From contig JAJTDP010000001.1 of the NCBI GenBank assembly GCA_021300455.1, positions 1 through 56,917 on the forward strand: a stretch of DNA of 56,917 bases. The letters run 5' to 3'. This document shows positions 43,418-52,600 of this stretch, in pieces (positions within the stretch are counted from its first letter, which is position 1; each line of letters opens with the position of its first letter). The notes beneath the pieces are model-generated. The model was not told where the DNA came from, searched no databases, and saw only the letters and a list, made by a program, of their open reading frames with translations. Origin of the DNA: Sediminibacterium sp. Lineage in GTDB: Bacteria > Bacteroidota > Bacteroidia > Chitinophagales > Chitinophagaceae. The position numbers and the translations under genes are program-made.

Positions 43418-44854
43418 ATGCAACTAAAAAAATTACTTATTGGGATTTTAATCATTGGCATAATATCTTGTAACAAAACGGTTACAACCTTACCCGAAAC
43501 TGTAGTAAAACCTGTAGTAGATAATACGACTGTAACAAAATTTACTAATGCCGACGTCAATACCTGGATACATGAAAATATGTCGGCCTATTATTTATGG
43601 CCTGATAAAATGCCGGCATTAGCCAATACGAATACTAGTAGTAATCCGATGGATTATTTTTATAGTATTTTATATGACTATAAAAACACCGATCGTTTTT
43701 CTTGGATTGATAGTAGTTCCGCCAATTTAATAAATCAATTAAATGGTATCAATACTGTTTTAGGTATTAGGGTGAGTCCTTTTTATACCAACGATACAAA
43801 AGCAAATGTAGCCTTGGTCTTAGCCTATGTATTAAAAGGAAGTCCTGCTGAGAAAAGTGGATTAAAAAGAGGAGATATTATTTTGTCAATAAATGACCAA
43901 GCCCTCACTTCATCAAATTATAATTCAGCATTACAAAATCAAACTTTAAAATTAGGTTTAGGTGATTACAATAATAAAGTATTTAGCAGTTCAGGTAAAT
44001 CTGTAACCGTTACAAAAGTAGAATTACAAACGAATCCCATTTTAAAAGACACTGTTATTAATTGGGCAGGTAAGAAAGTGGGTTATCTTGCCTACTTACA
44101 ATTCTTATCTAGTTTCGATGATAGCTTAAGAGCTATATTTAGTAGGTTTAAACAACAAGGGGTGAATGAATTAGTAATTGACCTTCGTTATAATGGAGGT
44201 GGCTATGTTTCTAGTTCAGATTTGTTAACCAATTTAATGGTAAAGGATATAGCTAGTAGAGTAGACAAGGTGATGAATAAAAGACAGTATAACGATGCTT
44301 ATACTAGAGAAGTCATAAAACAATATGGCGCATCAGCCCTTGTCACCAATTTTAAAATGGAGTCTAATAATATTGGTTCCTTAAATAGAGTGTTTTTTCT
44401 AACTTCTACTGGCACTGCTTCAGCTAGTGAACTTATCATTAATAATTTAAAACCATTTATGAATGTCGTTTTAATTGGCGAACATACCTATGGTAAAAAT
44501 GTAGGCTCATTTACAATCACCGATAATACCAAAAGATGGAACTATGGCTTACAGCCTATCACTTTTAAAATATTAAATGCACTTGACCAATCTGATTATG
44601 GTTCAGTGAATGGATTTTTACCAGACTATGCGCTTGCAGACGATCTACTTCCTTATAGATTATTAGGCGACCCTAATGAAACTTATTTAAATAAAGCACT
44701 CACTATCATTGGCCCCGTAGCTTATAAAACCAATGCCATTGGCAGTATTAAGCCAGTTTCAAGGGCCAATAAACTTCAAGTAGCTTCTATTTCTGACAAT
44801 CCTGTTCAAGATAAATTGGATATGTTTGACAAGCCCCTAAAACCTAAAAACTAG
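43418..44854 (+). CDS. S41 family C-terminal-processing peptidase, lipoprotein
   Basis: The product is 478 residues with a lipobox (IGIISC, Cys 18). A PDZ domain (KGSPAEKSGLKRGDIILSINDQAL) is followed by the peptidase S41 core: NELVIDLRYNGGGYVSSSDLLTNL, the catalytic Ser in TGTASASELIINNL, and the Lys in GEHTYGKNVGSFT. It would be membrane-anchored and process C-termini of envelope proteins. It is first in a likely operon with the esterase and small asparaginase genes (21 and 3 bp gaps). Confidence 0.87.
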   Translation: MQLKKLLIGILIIGIISCNKTVTTLPETVVKPVVDNTTVTKFTNADVNTWIHENMSAYYLWPDKMPALANTNTSSNPMDYFYSILYDYKNTDRFSWIDSSSANLINQLNGINTVLGIRVSPFYTNDTKANVALVLAYVLKGSPAEKSGLKRGDIILSINDQALTSSNYNSALQNQTLKLGLGDYNNKVFSSSGKSVTVTKVELQTNPILKDTVINWAGKKVGYLAYLQFLSSFDDSLRAIFSRFKQQGVNELVIDLRYNGGGYVSSSDLLTNLMVKDIASRVDKVMNKRQYNDAYTREVIKQYGASALVTNFKMESNNIGSLNRVFFLTSTGTASASELIINNLKPFMNVVLIGEHTYGKNVGSFTITDNTKRWNYGLQPITFKILNALDQSDYGSVNGFLPDYALADDLLPYRLLGDPNETYLNKALTIIGPVAYKTNAIGSIKPVSRANKLQVASISDNPVQDKLDMFDKPLKPKN

Positions 44855-44875
44855 TTCACAAATAAATAAGTTCTT

Positions 44876-45754
44876 ATGAAAAAGATTCAATTAATACTGC
44901 TTTTTGTTTTTACGTTTGTCATTGGCAGTTTTGCGCAAGGTTTTGTAAAAGAAAAACAAGTTATAAAAAGTACCATCCTAAATAAAGAAGTGCATTATTC
45001 CATTTTCTTACCTAGCGATTATTATACTAGCGAGCGCGCCTATCCTGTCACTTATTTATTACATGGTTATGGCGATGCCGATGATGGCTGGATTCAGTTT
45101 GGTGAAGTGAACCGCTTAGCGGATGATGCCATTAAGGCGGGTAAAATCCCACCTATGATTATTGTAACCCCCGATGGCTTTACAAGTTTTTATATAAATA
45201 CAGCAGATGGTAAATTAAATTACGAGGACTTTTTTATCAAAGAACTCATTCCGCATATTGAAAAAACATACAAAGTAAAAGCTGAGCGAAAATATAGAGG
45301 CATTGCTGGTCTTTCAATGGGTGGATACGGTGCACTAATGTACGCTCTTAAATATCCTAATTTATTTGTAGCGGCTGCACCACTTAGTGCGGCTGTTTGG
45401 ACAGACAATGATATTATTAATCTTGATGAGGGAATGTTCAATGATTTATTTGGAAATTCAATGGGTAAAAATTTAAAAGGAAAAGACCGCTTAACGCCCG
45501 CCTGGTTAAGTAATAGCCCTCTAGCCATTATTGAAAAAAAGACAAAGGAAGAATTAGCTGCAGTGAGCTATTGGATTGATTGTGGTGATGACGATTTTTT
45601 AACTATTGGCAATGCGCAATTACATATAGCACTCACTAATAAGAAAGTTCCTCATGAATTTAGAATGAGAGATGGCGCACATAATTGGACCTATTGGAGA
45701 ACAGGTATTATTGACGCACTAAGTTTTATAGGGGATAGCTTTCATCAAAAATAA
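44876..45754 (+). CDS. Esterase D-type alpha/beta hydrolase, secreted
   Basis: The product is 292 residues with a signal peptide (ending GSFAQ). Esterase D / putative esterase motifs are present: YPVTYLLHGYGDADDGWIQFG, the nucleophile GLSMGGYGALMYALKYP at about residue 144, DCGDDDFLTIGN (Asp) and DGAHNWTYW (His). It would hydrolyse an acyl or feruloyl/acetyl ester in the periplasm. It lies in the operon between the S41 peptidase and the small asparaginase. Confidence 0.86.
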   Translation: MKKIQLILLFVFTFVIGSFAQGFVKEKQVIKSTILNKEVHYSIFLPSDYYTSERAYPVTYLLHGYGDADDGWIQFGEVNRLADDAIKAGKIPPMIIVTPDGFTSFYINTADGKLNYEDFFIKELIPHIEKTYKVKAERKYRGIAGLSMGGYGALMYALKYPNLFVAAAPLSAAVWTDNDIINLDEGMFNDLFGNSMGKNLKGKDRLTPAWLSNSPLAIIEKKTKEELAAVSYWIDCGDDDFLTIGNAQLHIALTNKKVPHEFRMRDGAHNWTYWRTGIIDALSFIGDSFHQK

Positions 45755-45757
45755 TTT

Positions 45758-46249
45758 ATGTCAAGCACCATTAAAGTTTTTGTAACAGGGGGTACTTTTG
45801 ATAAAGAGTACAATGAGTTAAATGGTAGTTTATTTTTTAAAGAAACACATTTACATGAAATGCTACAATTAGGTAGAAGTAAATTAGATCTATCCATTAC
45901 CACACTTATGATGAAAGATAGCCTAGACTTTATTGAAGCCGACAGACAATTGATTGCTGCGGCCTGTAATGAAATTAAAGAAGAAAAAATTTTAGTTACC
46001 CATGGTACTGATACCATGACCCTCACTGCCTCTTATTTAGCAAAGCATTGCAAAGGTAAAACCATCGTACTTACAGGCGCCATGGTACCTTATAAGTTTG
46101 GTAGTTCTGATGGATTATTTAATTTAGGAAGCGCCCTCGCCTTTGTGCAAGTACTAAACCCTGGCGTATACATTGCCATCAATGGAAAAATATTTGAAGC
46201 AGATAAAGTTCAAAAGAATACCGATAAGGGTGAGTTTGAAGATATTTAA
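45758..46249 (+). CDS. Short single-domain asparaginase-like protein
   Basis: The product is 163 residues. It contains only the N-terminal catalytic half of type I/II asparaginases: VFVTGGTFDKEY (nucleophile Thr), VTHGTDTMTLTASYLAK (Thr-Asp) and GKTIVLTGAMVPYKFGSSDG (Lys region absent, replaced by MVP). Full enzymes are about 330 residues. The C-terminal part is missing. The gene starts 3 bp after the esterase stop. It matches a known short family of asparaginase-domain proteins, so it may be a natural short version rather than a truncated gene. Enzymatic activity is uncertain. Confidence 0.75.
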   Translation: MSSTIKVFVTGGTFDKEYNELNGSLFFKETHLHEMLQLGRSKLDLSITTLMMKDSLDFIEADRQLIAAACNEIKEEKILVTHGTDTMTLTASYLAKHCKGKTIVLTGAMVPYKFGSSDGLFNLGSALAFVQVLNPGVYIAINGKIFEADKVQKNTDKGEFEDI

Positions 46250-46280
46250 TTAGAATTTTAATTTCATTAATTAAGCGCCT

Positions 46281-47276
46281 TTATTTTAACTGAGTAGTAT
46301 CTACTCTGGTGGGTGTATCCTTTCCTGCAATAATGGACTGCGCACTTTTTGCAATAGCCTTAATAATCTCATTCATATTATCTATATCCAAAGTTTGAAA
46401 TTCATCACTAGGTTTATGATAATTAGGTTCGCTATCCATTTTAGAAGTGGAGATAGTATGTGCAGGCACGCCTAAACGCGCAAGGGTAGTGTTGTCTGAT
46501 CTGTAAAATAAGTTTTGATCCGAATATGGATCTGGATAAAATGTAAAGCCAGAGCCCGCTAAATTCTTTTGTAAAATGGCACCCATATCTGTTTTTTCAT
46601 AGCCCGTAATATATGCGCTGTTTTTACCCCACTTACTTTCTGTACCAATCATCTCTAAATTAAACATCGCTTTCACTGACATAGGATCGAACTGCTTTGA
46701 AAAATACTGCGCGCCAAAACCTCCCACTTCTTCAGCCGTGAAGGCTGCGAAAATTAAAGTACGTTCGTTGTTGTTTAATTTTTTAAAATACTTTGAAAGC
46801 ATAATCATGGCAGTAGTACCCGCTGCATCATCGTTGGCACCATTATAAATACTATCCCCATTTACCGCTCTTACACTATTAATACCTAAATGATCATAGT
46901 GCGCAGAAAAAATTACATATTCATTAGCTAGCGACTTACCTGGGATAACTGCTACTACATTAGAAAGTGTTAGATTTTCAATTTTATTTGTATCCTCTTT
47001 TGTAATCTTAGTAGGCATTCTTGAAAAAGTTTGTAAATAAGTGCCGCTATTATTAAAAGTAGCCAACCCCGCTTGCGCAAATTCATTGGCAATAAATGCA
47101 GCAGCCTTATCAATGCCTTTACTAAATGTTTTACGGCCTTCTAATTCATCCGAAGCTAAATATTTTTCAATGCGTTCTGTTTCTGCTTTAGAAATTGTAC
47201 TTAATAAATCTTGACTCCAAGATTTTCCGGCTAGCCCTACCGCAAGTAATAACAAACAAATTTTTAAATGCTTCAT
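46281..47276 (-). CDS. M28 family zinc aminopeptidase, secreted
   Basis: The product is 331 residues with a signal peptide (ending GKSWSQ). M28 metal ligands are in order: SAHYDHLG (His), YNGANDDAAGTTAMIML (Asp), AFTAEEVGGFGAQYF (Glu-Glu), NLEMIG (Glu/Asp) and VPAHTIS (His). It lacks a PA insert and matches the compact family. It would remove N-terminal residues from peptides in the periplasm. It is convergent with the small-asparaginase operon and divergent from the M20 gene. Confidence 0.88.
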   Translation of the reverse strand: MKHLKICLLLLAVGLAGKSWSQDLLSTISKAETERIEKYLASDELEGRKTFSKGIDKAAAFIANEFAQAGLATFNNSGTYLQTFSRMPTKITKEDTNKIENLTLSNVVAVIPGKSLANEYVIFSAHYDHLGINSVRAVNGDSIYNGANDDAAGTTAMIMLSKYFKKLNNNERTLIFAAFTAEEVGGFGAQYFSKQFDPMSVKAMFNLEMIGTESKWGKNSAYITGYEKTDMGAILQKNLAGSGFTFYPDPYSDQNLFYRSDNTTLARLGVPAHTISTSKMDSEPNYHKPSDEFQTLDIDNMNEIIKAIAKSAQSIIAGKDTPTRVDTTQLK

Positions 47277-47388
47277 AAAATATTTTTAAACAAAGTTTTT
47301 ACTATAAAGGTATTCAATTAAAGCATGACAAAATAGTCAAAATAGGCCAGTTTTCGTATATTACATAATATAATTAAACCGTATTTAT

Positions 47389-48831
47389 ATGAAAAAGCTT
47401 ATAGGCATTCTAGGTATTGGGCTACTTGTAATACTTACAATAGTACTCGTAAAAACTTTCACGAATAACCCTGGCGCACATCAAAAAAGTACCCCTTTAG
47501 AAGCTATACCTTCCAATGCCATTGCACATATGTCTGAAGCCATTCAAATTCAAACCGAAACACCTAATGATGCTTATGAATTTGATACGGCTACCTTTTT
47601 TGCCTATCGAAAATTTATGGAAAAGTCTTATCCACTCATTCATAAAAATTTACCTAGAACTATTATAGATAGCTTTAATTATATCTACGAATGGAAAGGA
47701 ACGGATACAAGTTTACTTCCCATGGTATTAATGGCGCATTACGATGTAGTGCCGGTGGAAGCTTCTGCTGTTAAATTATGGCATGCGGTTCCTTATGGGG
47801 GTGAAGTAAAAGAAGGTTATATATGGGGAAGAGGGGTGCTAGATGATAAATCGAGTATGATTGGTATTCTAGAAGCTGCCGAAACTCAATTAGCTAAAGG
47901 CTTTCAGCCAAAACAAACTATATTATTATGTTTTGGTGCGGATGAAGAGTCAAGTGGCAAAGGAGCTACTGCCATGGTGAAATATTTTAAATCACTTAAT
48001 AAAAGATTTGATTTAGTAGTAGATGAAGGAGGGGAGATTTCTACAGAAGATATGAAAGATGTTAAAAGACCTATTGCCTCCATTGGTGTGGGTGAGAAAG
48101 GGTATGTCACTTTAATTTTGACCGCACAAAAAGAAGGGGGTCATTCTTCTATTCCAGGAAAAACGACTGTCATTGATATTTTGAGTAAGGGGCTTTATAA
48201 ATTAAGAGAAAATCAAATGCCTGGAAAAATAATTCCTCCTATTAAAGCCTACTTAGAAAGAGTGAGTGGCAACACCGATAATTTTTGGAAAAAAATGATG
48301 CTTTCTAATATGTGGTTATTCGAAAGTCAAGTCATCAATAATTTATCAGAAGCGCCTTCTACCAATGCCTTAGTAAGAACCACTATTGTACCTACTGTAT
48401 TTAATAGTGGTGTAAGAGATAATGTCATTCCAACATTTGCCACAGCCTTTGTAAATAGCAGAATTTTACCTGGAGAAACGCAGCAAGATGTATACAATTA
48501 TGTAGAAAAAGCAATTAATGATACAAACATTAAAATTACCTACTATAAAAATTATAGCACTATGCCTTCTCCTACAACCGATATTAATAGTAAGGCCTTT
48601 AAAAGAGTAGAGCAGGTAATCAATGCTATAGTGGATGATGTAATTGTGGCTCCTATGTTAATGGTAGGTGCTACCGATTCTAGAAACTACAGAGAGATAA
48701 GCGATGGGGTTATTAATTTCACACCTATTACCAATGCTAAAGGTTATCATGGTATTGATGAAAGATTATTAGTCACTGATTTTCAAAAATGTATAAATTT
48801 TTATACTTTATTAATTCAGGGCTCTAAGTAA
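47389..48831 (+). CDS. M20 family metallopeptidase (PM20D1-like carboxypeptidase)
   Basis: The product is 480 residues with an N-terminal signal-anchor helix (LIGILGIGLLVILTIVLV). Zn ligands are visible: VLMAHYDVVPV (His-Asp), WGRGVLDDKSSMIG (Asp), FGADEESSGKGATAM (Glu-Glu) and LVVDEGG. A dimerisation insert with VTLILTAQKEGGHSS follows. It is the M20A PM20D1-like type, which hydrolyses N-acyl amino acids or dipeptides. It starts near the M28 gene in a divergent arrangement and is convergent with the FucP-like transporter gene, leaving two bases between them. Confidence 0.87.
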   Translation: MKKLIGILGIGLLVILTIVLVKTFTNNPGAHQKSTPLEAIPSNAIAHMSEAIQIQTETPNDAYEFDTATFFAYRKFMEKSYPLIHKNLPRTIIDSFNYIYEWKGTDTSLLPMVLMAHYDVVPVEASAVKLWHAVPYGGEVKEGYIWGRGVLDDKSSMIGILEAAETQLAKGFQPKQTILLCFGADEESSGKGATAMVKYFKSLNKRFDLVVDEGGEISTEDMKDVKRPIASIGVGEKGYVTLILTAQKEGGHSSIPGKTTVIDILSKGLYKLRENQMPGKIIPPIKAYLERVSGNTDNFWKKMMLSNMWLFESQVINNLSEAPSTNALVRTTIVPTVFNSGVRDNVIPTFATAFVNSRILPGETQQDVYNYVEKAINDTNIKITYYKNYSTMPSPTTDINSKAFKRVEQVINAIVDDVIVAPMLMVGATDSRNYREISDGVINFTPITNAKGYHGIDERLLVTDFQKCINFYTLLIQGSK

Positions 48832-48833
48832 AA

Positions 48834-50081
48834 TTATACAGTAGTTTTTTTAATAACACTACCCTTCCATCCAAAATAGGCTACTACGGCGAAAGCAATT
48901 AGTGGCACTATATATCCCATTTGTATATTACCTGTGGCATCGCTAATTAATCCAAAAATACGAGGCAAAATAGCGCCTCCTACAATAGACATAACGATTA
49001 AACTACTAGCCATTTCGGTATCTGGACCTAGTTGCTGTATACCTAAGGAAAAAATAGTGGGAAACATTATTGACATAAAAAAGCAAATACCTATTATGGC
49101 ATAAATAGTCATCATGCCTTTGCCAAAAATAGCTACTAGGCATAATAGTACACAAACGATTGCAAAAGAAGTTAATAAATGACGAGGCGTAAAATACTTC
49201 ATTAAGGCAGTGCCTAAAAAGCGGCCTACTAAAAAAGCAAGGCCCCCCATACTTAAATAATCGGCAGCTTGTAATTCAGAAATTTGCGCCGACGCTGTGG
49301 CATATAAAATAAATAAACTAAGCACACATACCTGAGCACCCACATAAAAAAATTGTGCTACCACGGCCCAGCTTAAATGGGAATGTCTAAATGTTTTTAA
49401 AATAGTTGTATTTTGATTAGCCGCATTTTTTTCTCTTATATCGGGTAGCTTAATTTTAAAAAACAAAAAAGCGATACATAAAAGAATAATTCCTAAAATT
49501 GTATAAGGTGTTTTAACTGTATAGGCTTCTGCTGCTAGGGCTGCTTTTTGAGCAGCAGCTGTCATGCTACCTAATTGCTCTTCCGTATAGCCCTTGGTTA
49601 AAATTATTCTTGCACCAATAGCAGGAGCTAAGGCTGCAGCCAATCCATTGAAGGATTGAGCTAGGTTTAGTCTTTGGGTAGAGGTACTGGGGTCGCCTAA
49701 TGAAGAGGCATAAGGGTTAGCAGCAGTTTCTAAAATAGTTAAGCCACAGGCAATTACAAATAAAGCAAATAAGAAATAATTATAAGATTGGTTATTAGCA
49801 GCCGGTACAAATAAAAATGAACCTATCGCAAATAATAATAGCCCTGCAATGATGCCCGTTTTATAGCCCCATCTTTTCATTATATAGCCAGCAGGCAAGG
49901 CCATAAAAAAGTAGGCTAGAAAAACTGAAGAATCAACAAGGGTAGATTGAGTGGTGGTAAGGGTAAATGATTTTTTTAAATGCGGAATTAAAATAGGATC
50001 TAAATTATGTGCAAAGCCCCATAAAAAAAACAAGCAAGTAATTAATATAAAAGGTATTAGGGCTGATTTAGTTTTTTGCAT
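48834..50081 (-). CDS. FucP-like MFS sugar:H+ symporter
   Basis: The product is 415 residues with 12 likely membrane segments. FucP/GluP features are clear: FFLWGFAHNLDPILIPHLKKSF, FMALPAGYIMKRWGYK, CGLTILETAANPYASSLG and LNLAQSFNGLAAALAPAIGA. The family imports L-fucose, glucose or galactose with protons. A mutarotase and sugar oxidoreductases lie 3.5-6 kb away, which may supply its sugar pathway. Substrate not determinable. It is transcribed alone. Confidence 0.9.
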   Translation of the reverse strand: MQKTKSALIPFILITCLFFLWGFAHNLDPILIPHLKKSFTLTTTQSTLVDSSVFLAYFFMALPAGYIMKRWGYKTGIIAGLLLFAIGSFLFVPAANNQSYNYFLFALFVIACGLTILETAANPYASSLGDPSTSTQRLNLAQSFNGLAAALAPAIGARIILTKGYTEEQLGSMTAAAQKAALAAEAYTVKTPYTILGIILLCIAFLFFKIKLPDIREKNAANQNTTILKTFRHSHLSWAVVAQFFYVGAQVCVLSLFILYATASAQISELQAADYLSMGGLAFLVGRFLGTALMKYFTPRHLLTSFAIVCVLLCLVAIFGKGMMTIYAIIGICFFMSIMFPTIFSLGIQQLGPDTEMASSLIVMSIVGGAILPRIFGLISDATGNIQMGYIVPLIAFAVVAYFGWKGSVIKKTTV

Positions 50082-50257
50082 AACACATAAATTATATTTA
50101 AATATAATCTATCCAAAACATTTAAGCAAAAATTAGCTAAGAGAATAGCATTAAAAGAGGCCAAAGGCTTAGTTTTGATGAAGTTTCAAATAAGATTACA
50201 ATCCAATTCAAACAGAACAAAGGTTAATAAAACCTATAGCCTTGCAAATAAAAACAT

Positions 50258-51085
50258 ATGAAAAAATTATTATTAAGTATTACTTGTCTATTTCTGAGTC
50301 TTATGATTTTCGCTACTTTGCCTAATACATCTAGTTCAAATATTGAAAAAACTATTTCCAAATATACAAAAGAGCCAGCACGCGATTATTACTTAATTCA
50401 AATATACCATTGTAGTACAGCAAAGCAAATTGAAAATATAGATTTGTATTTGAAAAAAACTTTTCTTCCTTATTTACATCAAAATGGTATTGAAAAAGTA
50501 GGTGTATTTGCGCCTCTTGAAAATGATACCGCTTCTGATAAAAGATTATATGTATGGGTGCCATTTAAAAATATTCAAAAATTAGAAGAGCTTGATCAAA
50601 AAATAGAAGCATTAGACCCTATGGGAAGTGCCGCTATTATACATTTAGAAAATGCAGATGGTAGTTTACCTTATACTAGAATTGAAAAAATTATATCTAA
50701 AGCCTTTAAGTTTCAGCCTCAATATGAAACAAAATTGACGCTTACTAAATCAAGTAGCCGCATTTATGAATATAGAAGTTATGAAAGTCCTACAGAAAAT
50801 TTACATTTAAGAAAAGTACATATGTTTAATGAAGGCGGAGAAGTAACGCTATTTGCACAACTTAATTTTAATGCTATTTTTTATTCAAAAGTAATTGCAG
50901 GTAGCAACATGCCGAATTTAATATACATGACCAGCTTTAATAGTATGGAAGACCGCAACGCACATTGGGATAGATTTGACGAGGCTCCACTATGGAAAAA
51001 GATTTCAGCAGCACCTGAATATTTAAATTCAGTCAATAGAAATGAAACTGTTCTTATGAGTGCCCGTGATTATGCCGACTTCTAG
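50258..51085 (+). CDS. NIPSNAP family protein, secreted
   Basis: The product is 275 residues with a signal peptide (MKKLLLSITCLFLSLMIFA). Two NIPSNAP-type ferredoxin-like modules are visible: YYLIQIYHCSTAKQIENIDLYLKKTFLPYLHQNGIEKVGVF, and YEYRSYESPTENLHLRKVHMFNEGGEVTLFAQLNFNAIFYSKVIAG with MPNLIYMTSF. NIPSNAP proteins in Bacteroidota sugar operons are of unknown function. It is convergent with the MBL-rhodanese gene. Confidence 0.82.
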   Translation: MKKLLLSITCLFLSLMIFATLPNTSSSNIEKTISKYTKEPARDYYLIQIYHCSTAKQIENIDLYLKKTFLPYLHQNGIEKVGVFAPLENDTASDKRLYVWVPFKNIQKLEELDQKIEALDPMGSAAIIHLENADGSLPYTRIEKIISKAFKFQPQYETKLTLTKSSSRIYEYRSYESPTENLHLRKVHMFNEGGEVTLFAQLNFNAIFYSKVIAGSNMPNLIYMTSFNSMEDRNAHWDRFDEAPLWKKISAAPEYLNSVNRNETVLMSARDYADF

Positions 51086-51101
51086 TCGACTAATTTTATT
51101 A

Positions 51102-52442
51102 TTATAAAAGCAGGGTTTTGGGTATAGAGTAGTCGGTAGTTTTAAATTTTCCCGATTCTTTTAATTCCTTATACCCTCCTTTAATATCAATTAAATGTTC
51201 AAAGCCGCGCGCTTTTAAAATAGAAATGAATATCATAGACCTATATCCACCTGCACAGTGCACATAATAAGTTTGATTTTTATCAATAGCCGCCATACTA
51301 TCATTGATAAAATCTAAGGGTGCATTTTGTACACCTACAATATGTTCGCTACTATATTCAGAGGCTTTACGCACATCTATAATTTTTATGCTGCTGTCTT
51401 TGGCTTTTAAAGCAGCTATTGCCTCCGCATCCATAGAAATAATATGATCAATTTCTTTACCGGATTTTTCCCAGGCTTCAAATCCATTTTCTAAAAAACC
51501 AATGGTATAGTCATAGCCTACACGCGCTAGTCTAGTAATGACTTCAGCTTCTCTTCCTTTTTCTGCCACTAATAAAATTTCTTGTTTGATGTCGGGAATC
51601 ATGGCGCCTACCCAAGGTGCAAAACTTCCATCAATGCCAATATTAATTGAATTAGGAATAAAGCCTTTTGCAAATTTTTGTGGGTCTCTTGTATCTAATA
51701 TAAGGGCGCCCGTTTCATTAGCCGCTGTTTCAAAGGCCGCAGGACTCATCGCATGCTGTCCTCTCTCAAGTACTTTATCAATACTATCATAGCCTTGAAT
51801 ATTCATCATTACATTCAATGGAAAATAACCTGGAGGCGCTACTAAGCCATCTAAAACTGCTGTTACAAATTCTTCTTTAGTCATGTCAGCCGCTAATGCA
51901 TAATTCGTTTGCTTTTGATTGCCCAAGGTGTCCTGTGTTTCTTTGCTCATTTTTTTACCACAAGCACTACCCGCTCCATGTGCAGGATAAATAACTATAT
52001 CATCTGATAAAGTCATTATTTTATTTCTTAAAGAATCATATAAATAACCCGCTAAAATTTCTTGGGTTAAATCGGCTTTTATTTTTTGCGCTAAATCGGG
52101 TCTGCCCACATCTCCAATAAATAAAGTATCTCCGCTAAATAAAGCCACTTGCTTACCCAATTCATTGATTAATAAATAACAAGTACTTTCCATGGTATGA
52201 CCAGGTGTATGCAAAACCTTAATAGTAAGTTTCCCTAATTTAATTTCTTCTCCGTCCTTCGCACTATGAAAATCAAATGAAGGGGCAGCATTAGGACCAT
52301 ATACTATAGTAGCGCCCGTTTTTTTGGCAAGGTCTAAATGTCCTGAAACAAAATCGGCATGAAAATGGGTCTCTAAAACATATTTTATTTTGGCTTTATC
52401 TACTTGTGCTAAACAGCCTGTATATATTTGTTCTAGTTTCAT
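51102..52442 (-). CDS. Metallo-beta-lactamase-fold protein with two rhodanese domains (persulfide dioxygenase-like)
   Basis: The product is about 446 residues. The N-terminal MBL domain has TGCLAQ..., ETHFHADFVSGHLDLAKKTGATIVYGP, LHTPGHTMESTCYL and LFSGDTLFIGDVGRPDLAQK: the ETHE1/BlH signature of a mononuclear-iron persulfide dioxygenase. Two C-terminal rhodanese domains follow. The first has lost its catalytic Cys (VAEKGRE), while the second keeps it (VHCAGGYRS). ATG 52442 is chosen over an earlier in-frame codon. The gene faces a TauE/SafE exporter across 158 bp, consistent with sulfide detoxification. Confidence 0.87.
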   Translation of the reverse strand: MKLEQIYTGCLAQVDKAKIKYVLETHFHADFVSGHLDLAKKTGATIVYGPNAAPSFDFHSAKDGEEIKLGKLTIKVLHTPGHTMESTCYLLINELGKQVALFSGDTLFIGDVGRPDLAQKIKADLTQEILAGYLYDSLRNKIMTLSDDIVIYPAHGAGSACGKKMSKETQDTLGNQKQTNYALAADMTKEEFVTAVLDGLVAPPGYFPLNVMMNIQGYDSIDKVLERGQHAMSPAAFETAANETGALILDTRDPQKFAKGFIPNSINIGIDGSFAPWVGAMIPDIKQEILLVAEKGREAEVITRLARVGYDYTIGFLENGFEAWEKSGKEIDHIISMDAEAIAALKAKDSSIKIIDVRKASEYSSEHIVGVQNAPLDFINDSMAAIDKNQTYYVHCAGGYRSMIFISILKARGFEHLIDIKGGYKELKESGKFKTTDYSIPKTLLL

Positions 52443-52458
52443 AAATGATCTTTTTGAG

Positions 52459-52510
52459 TTTGAGCTCAAAGTTGCATCATAAAATTAGATAATACGGTGA
52501 TAAAAATCAC
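52459..52510. promoter_or_regulatory. Palindromes in the divergent sulfur-gene gap, one Crp/Fnr-like
   Basis: GTGA-TAAAAA-TCAC (52497-52510) has the half-site and 6-bp spacing of Crp/Fnr-type operators. A separate perfect 12-bp palindrome tttgagctcaaa occurs at 52459-52470. Both lie between the MBL-rhodanese start (52442) and the TauE/SafE start (52601), where one regulator could control both genes. No binding is demonstrated. Confidence 0.4.
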
Positions 52511-52600
52511 TTTTAGTGTAGAAAATATTAATTCTGCCTAAGTGACAAAAGGTACTTAAATTGTAAAACCTTTTAAGGAGTTTTACTTAAAATAAAATAC

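Noticed and set aside
45758..46249. Small asparaginase as a truncated pseudogene
   Set aside because: The frame is intact, the end is clean, and short single-domain asparaginase-like proteins are a known type, so I kept it as a gene.
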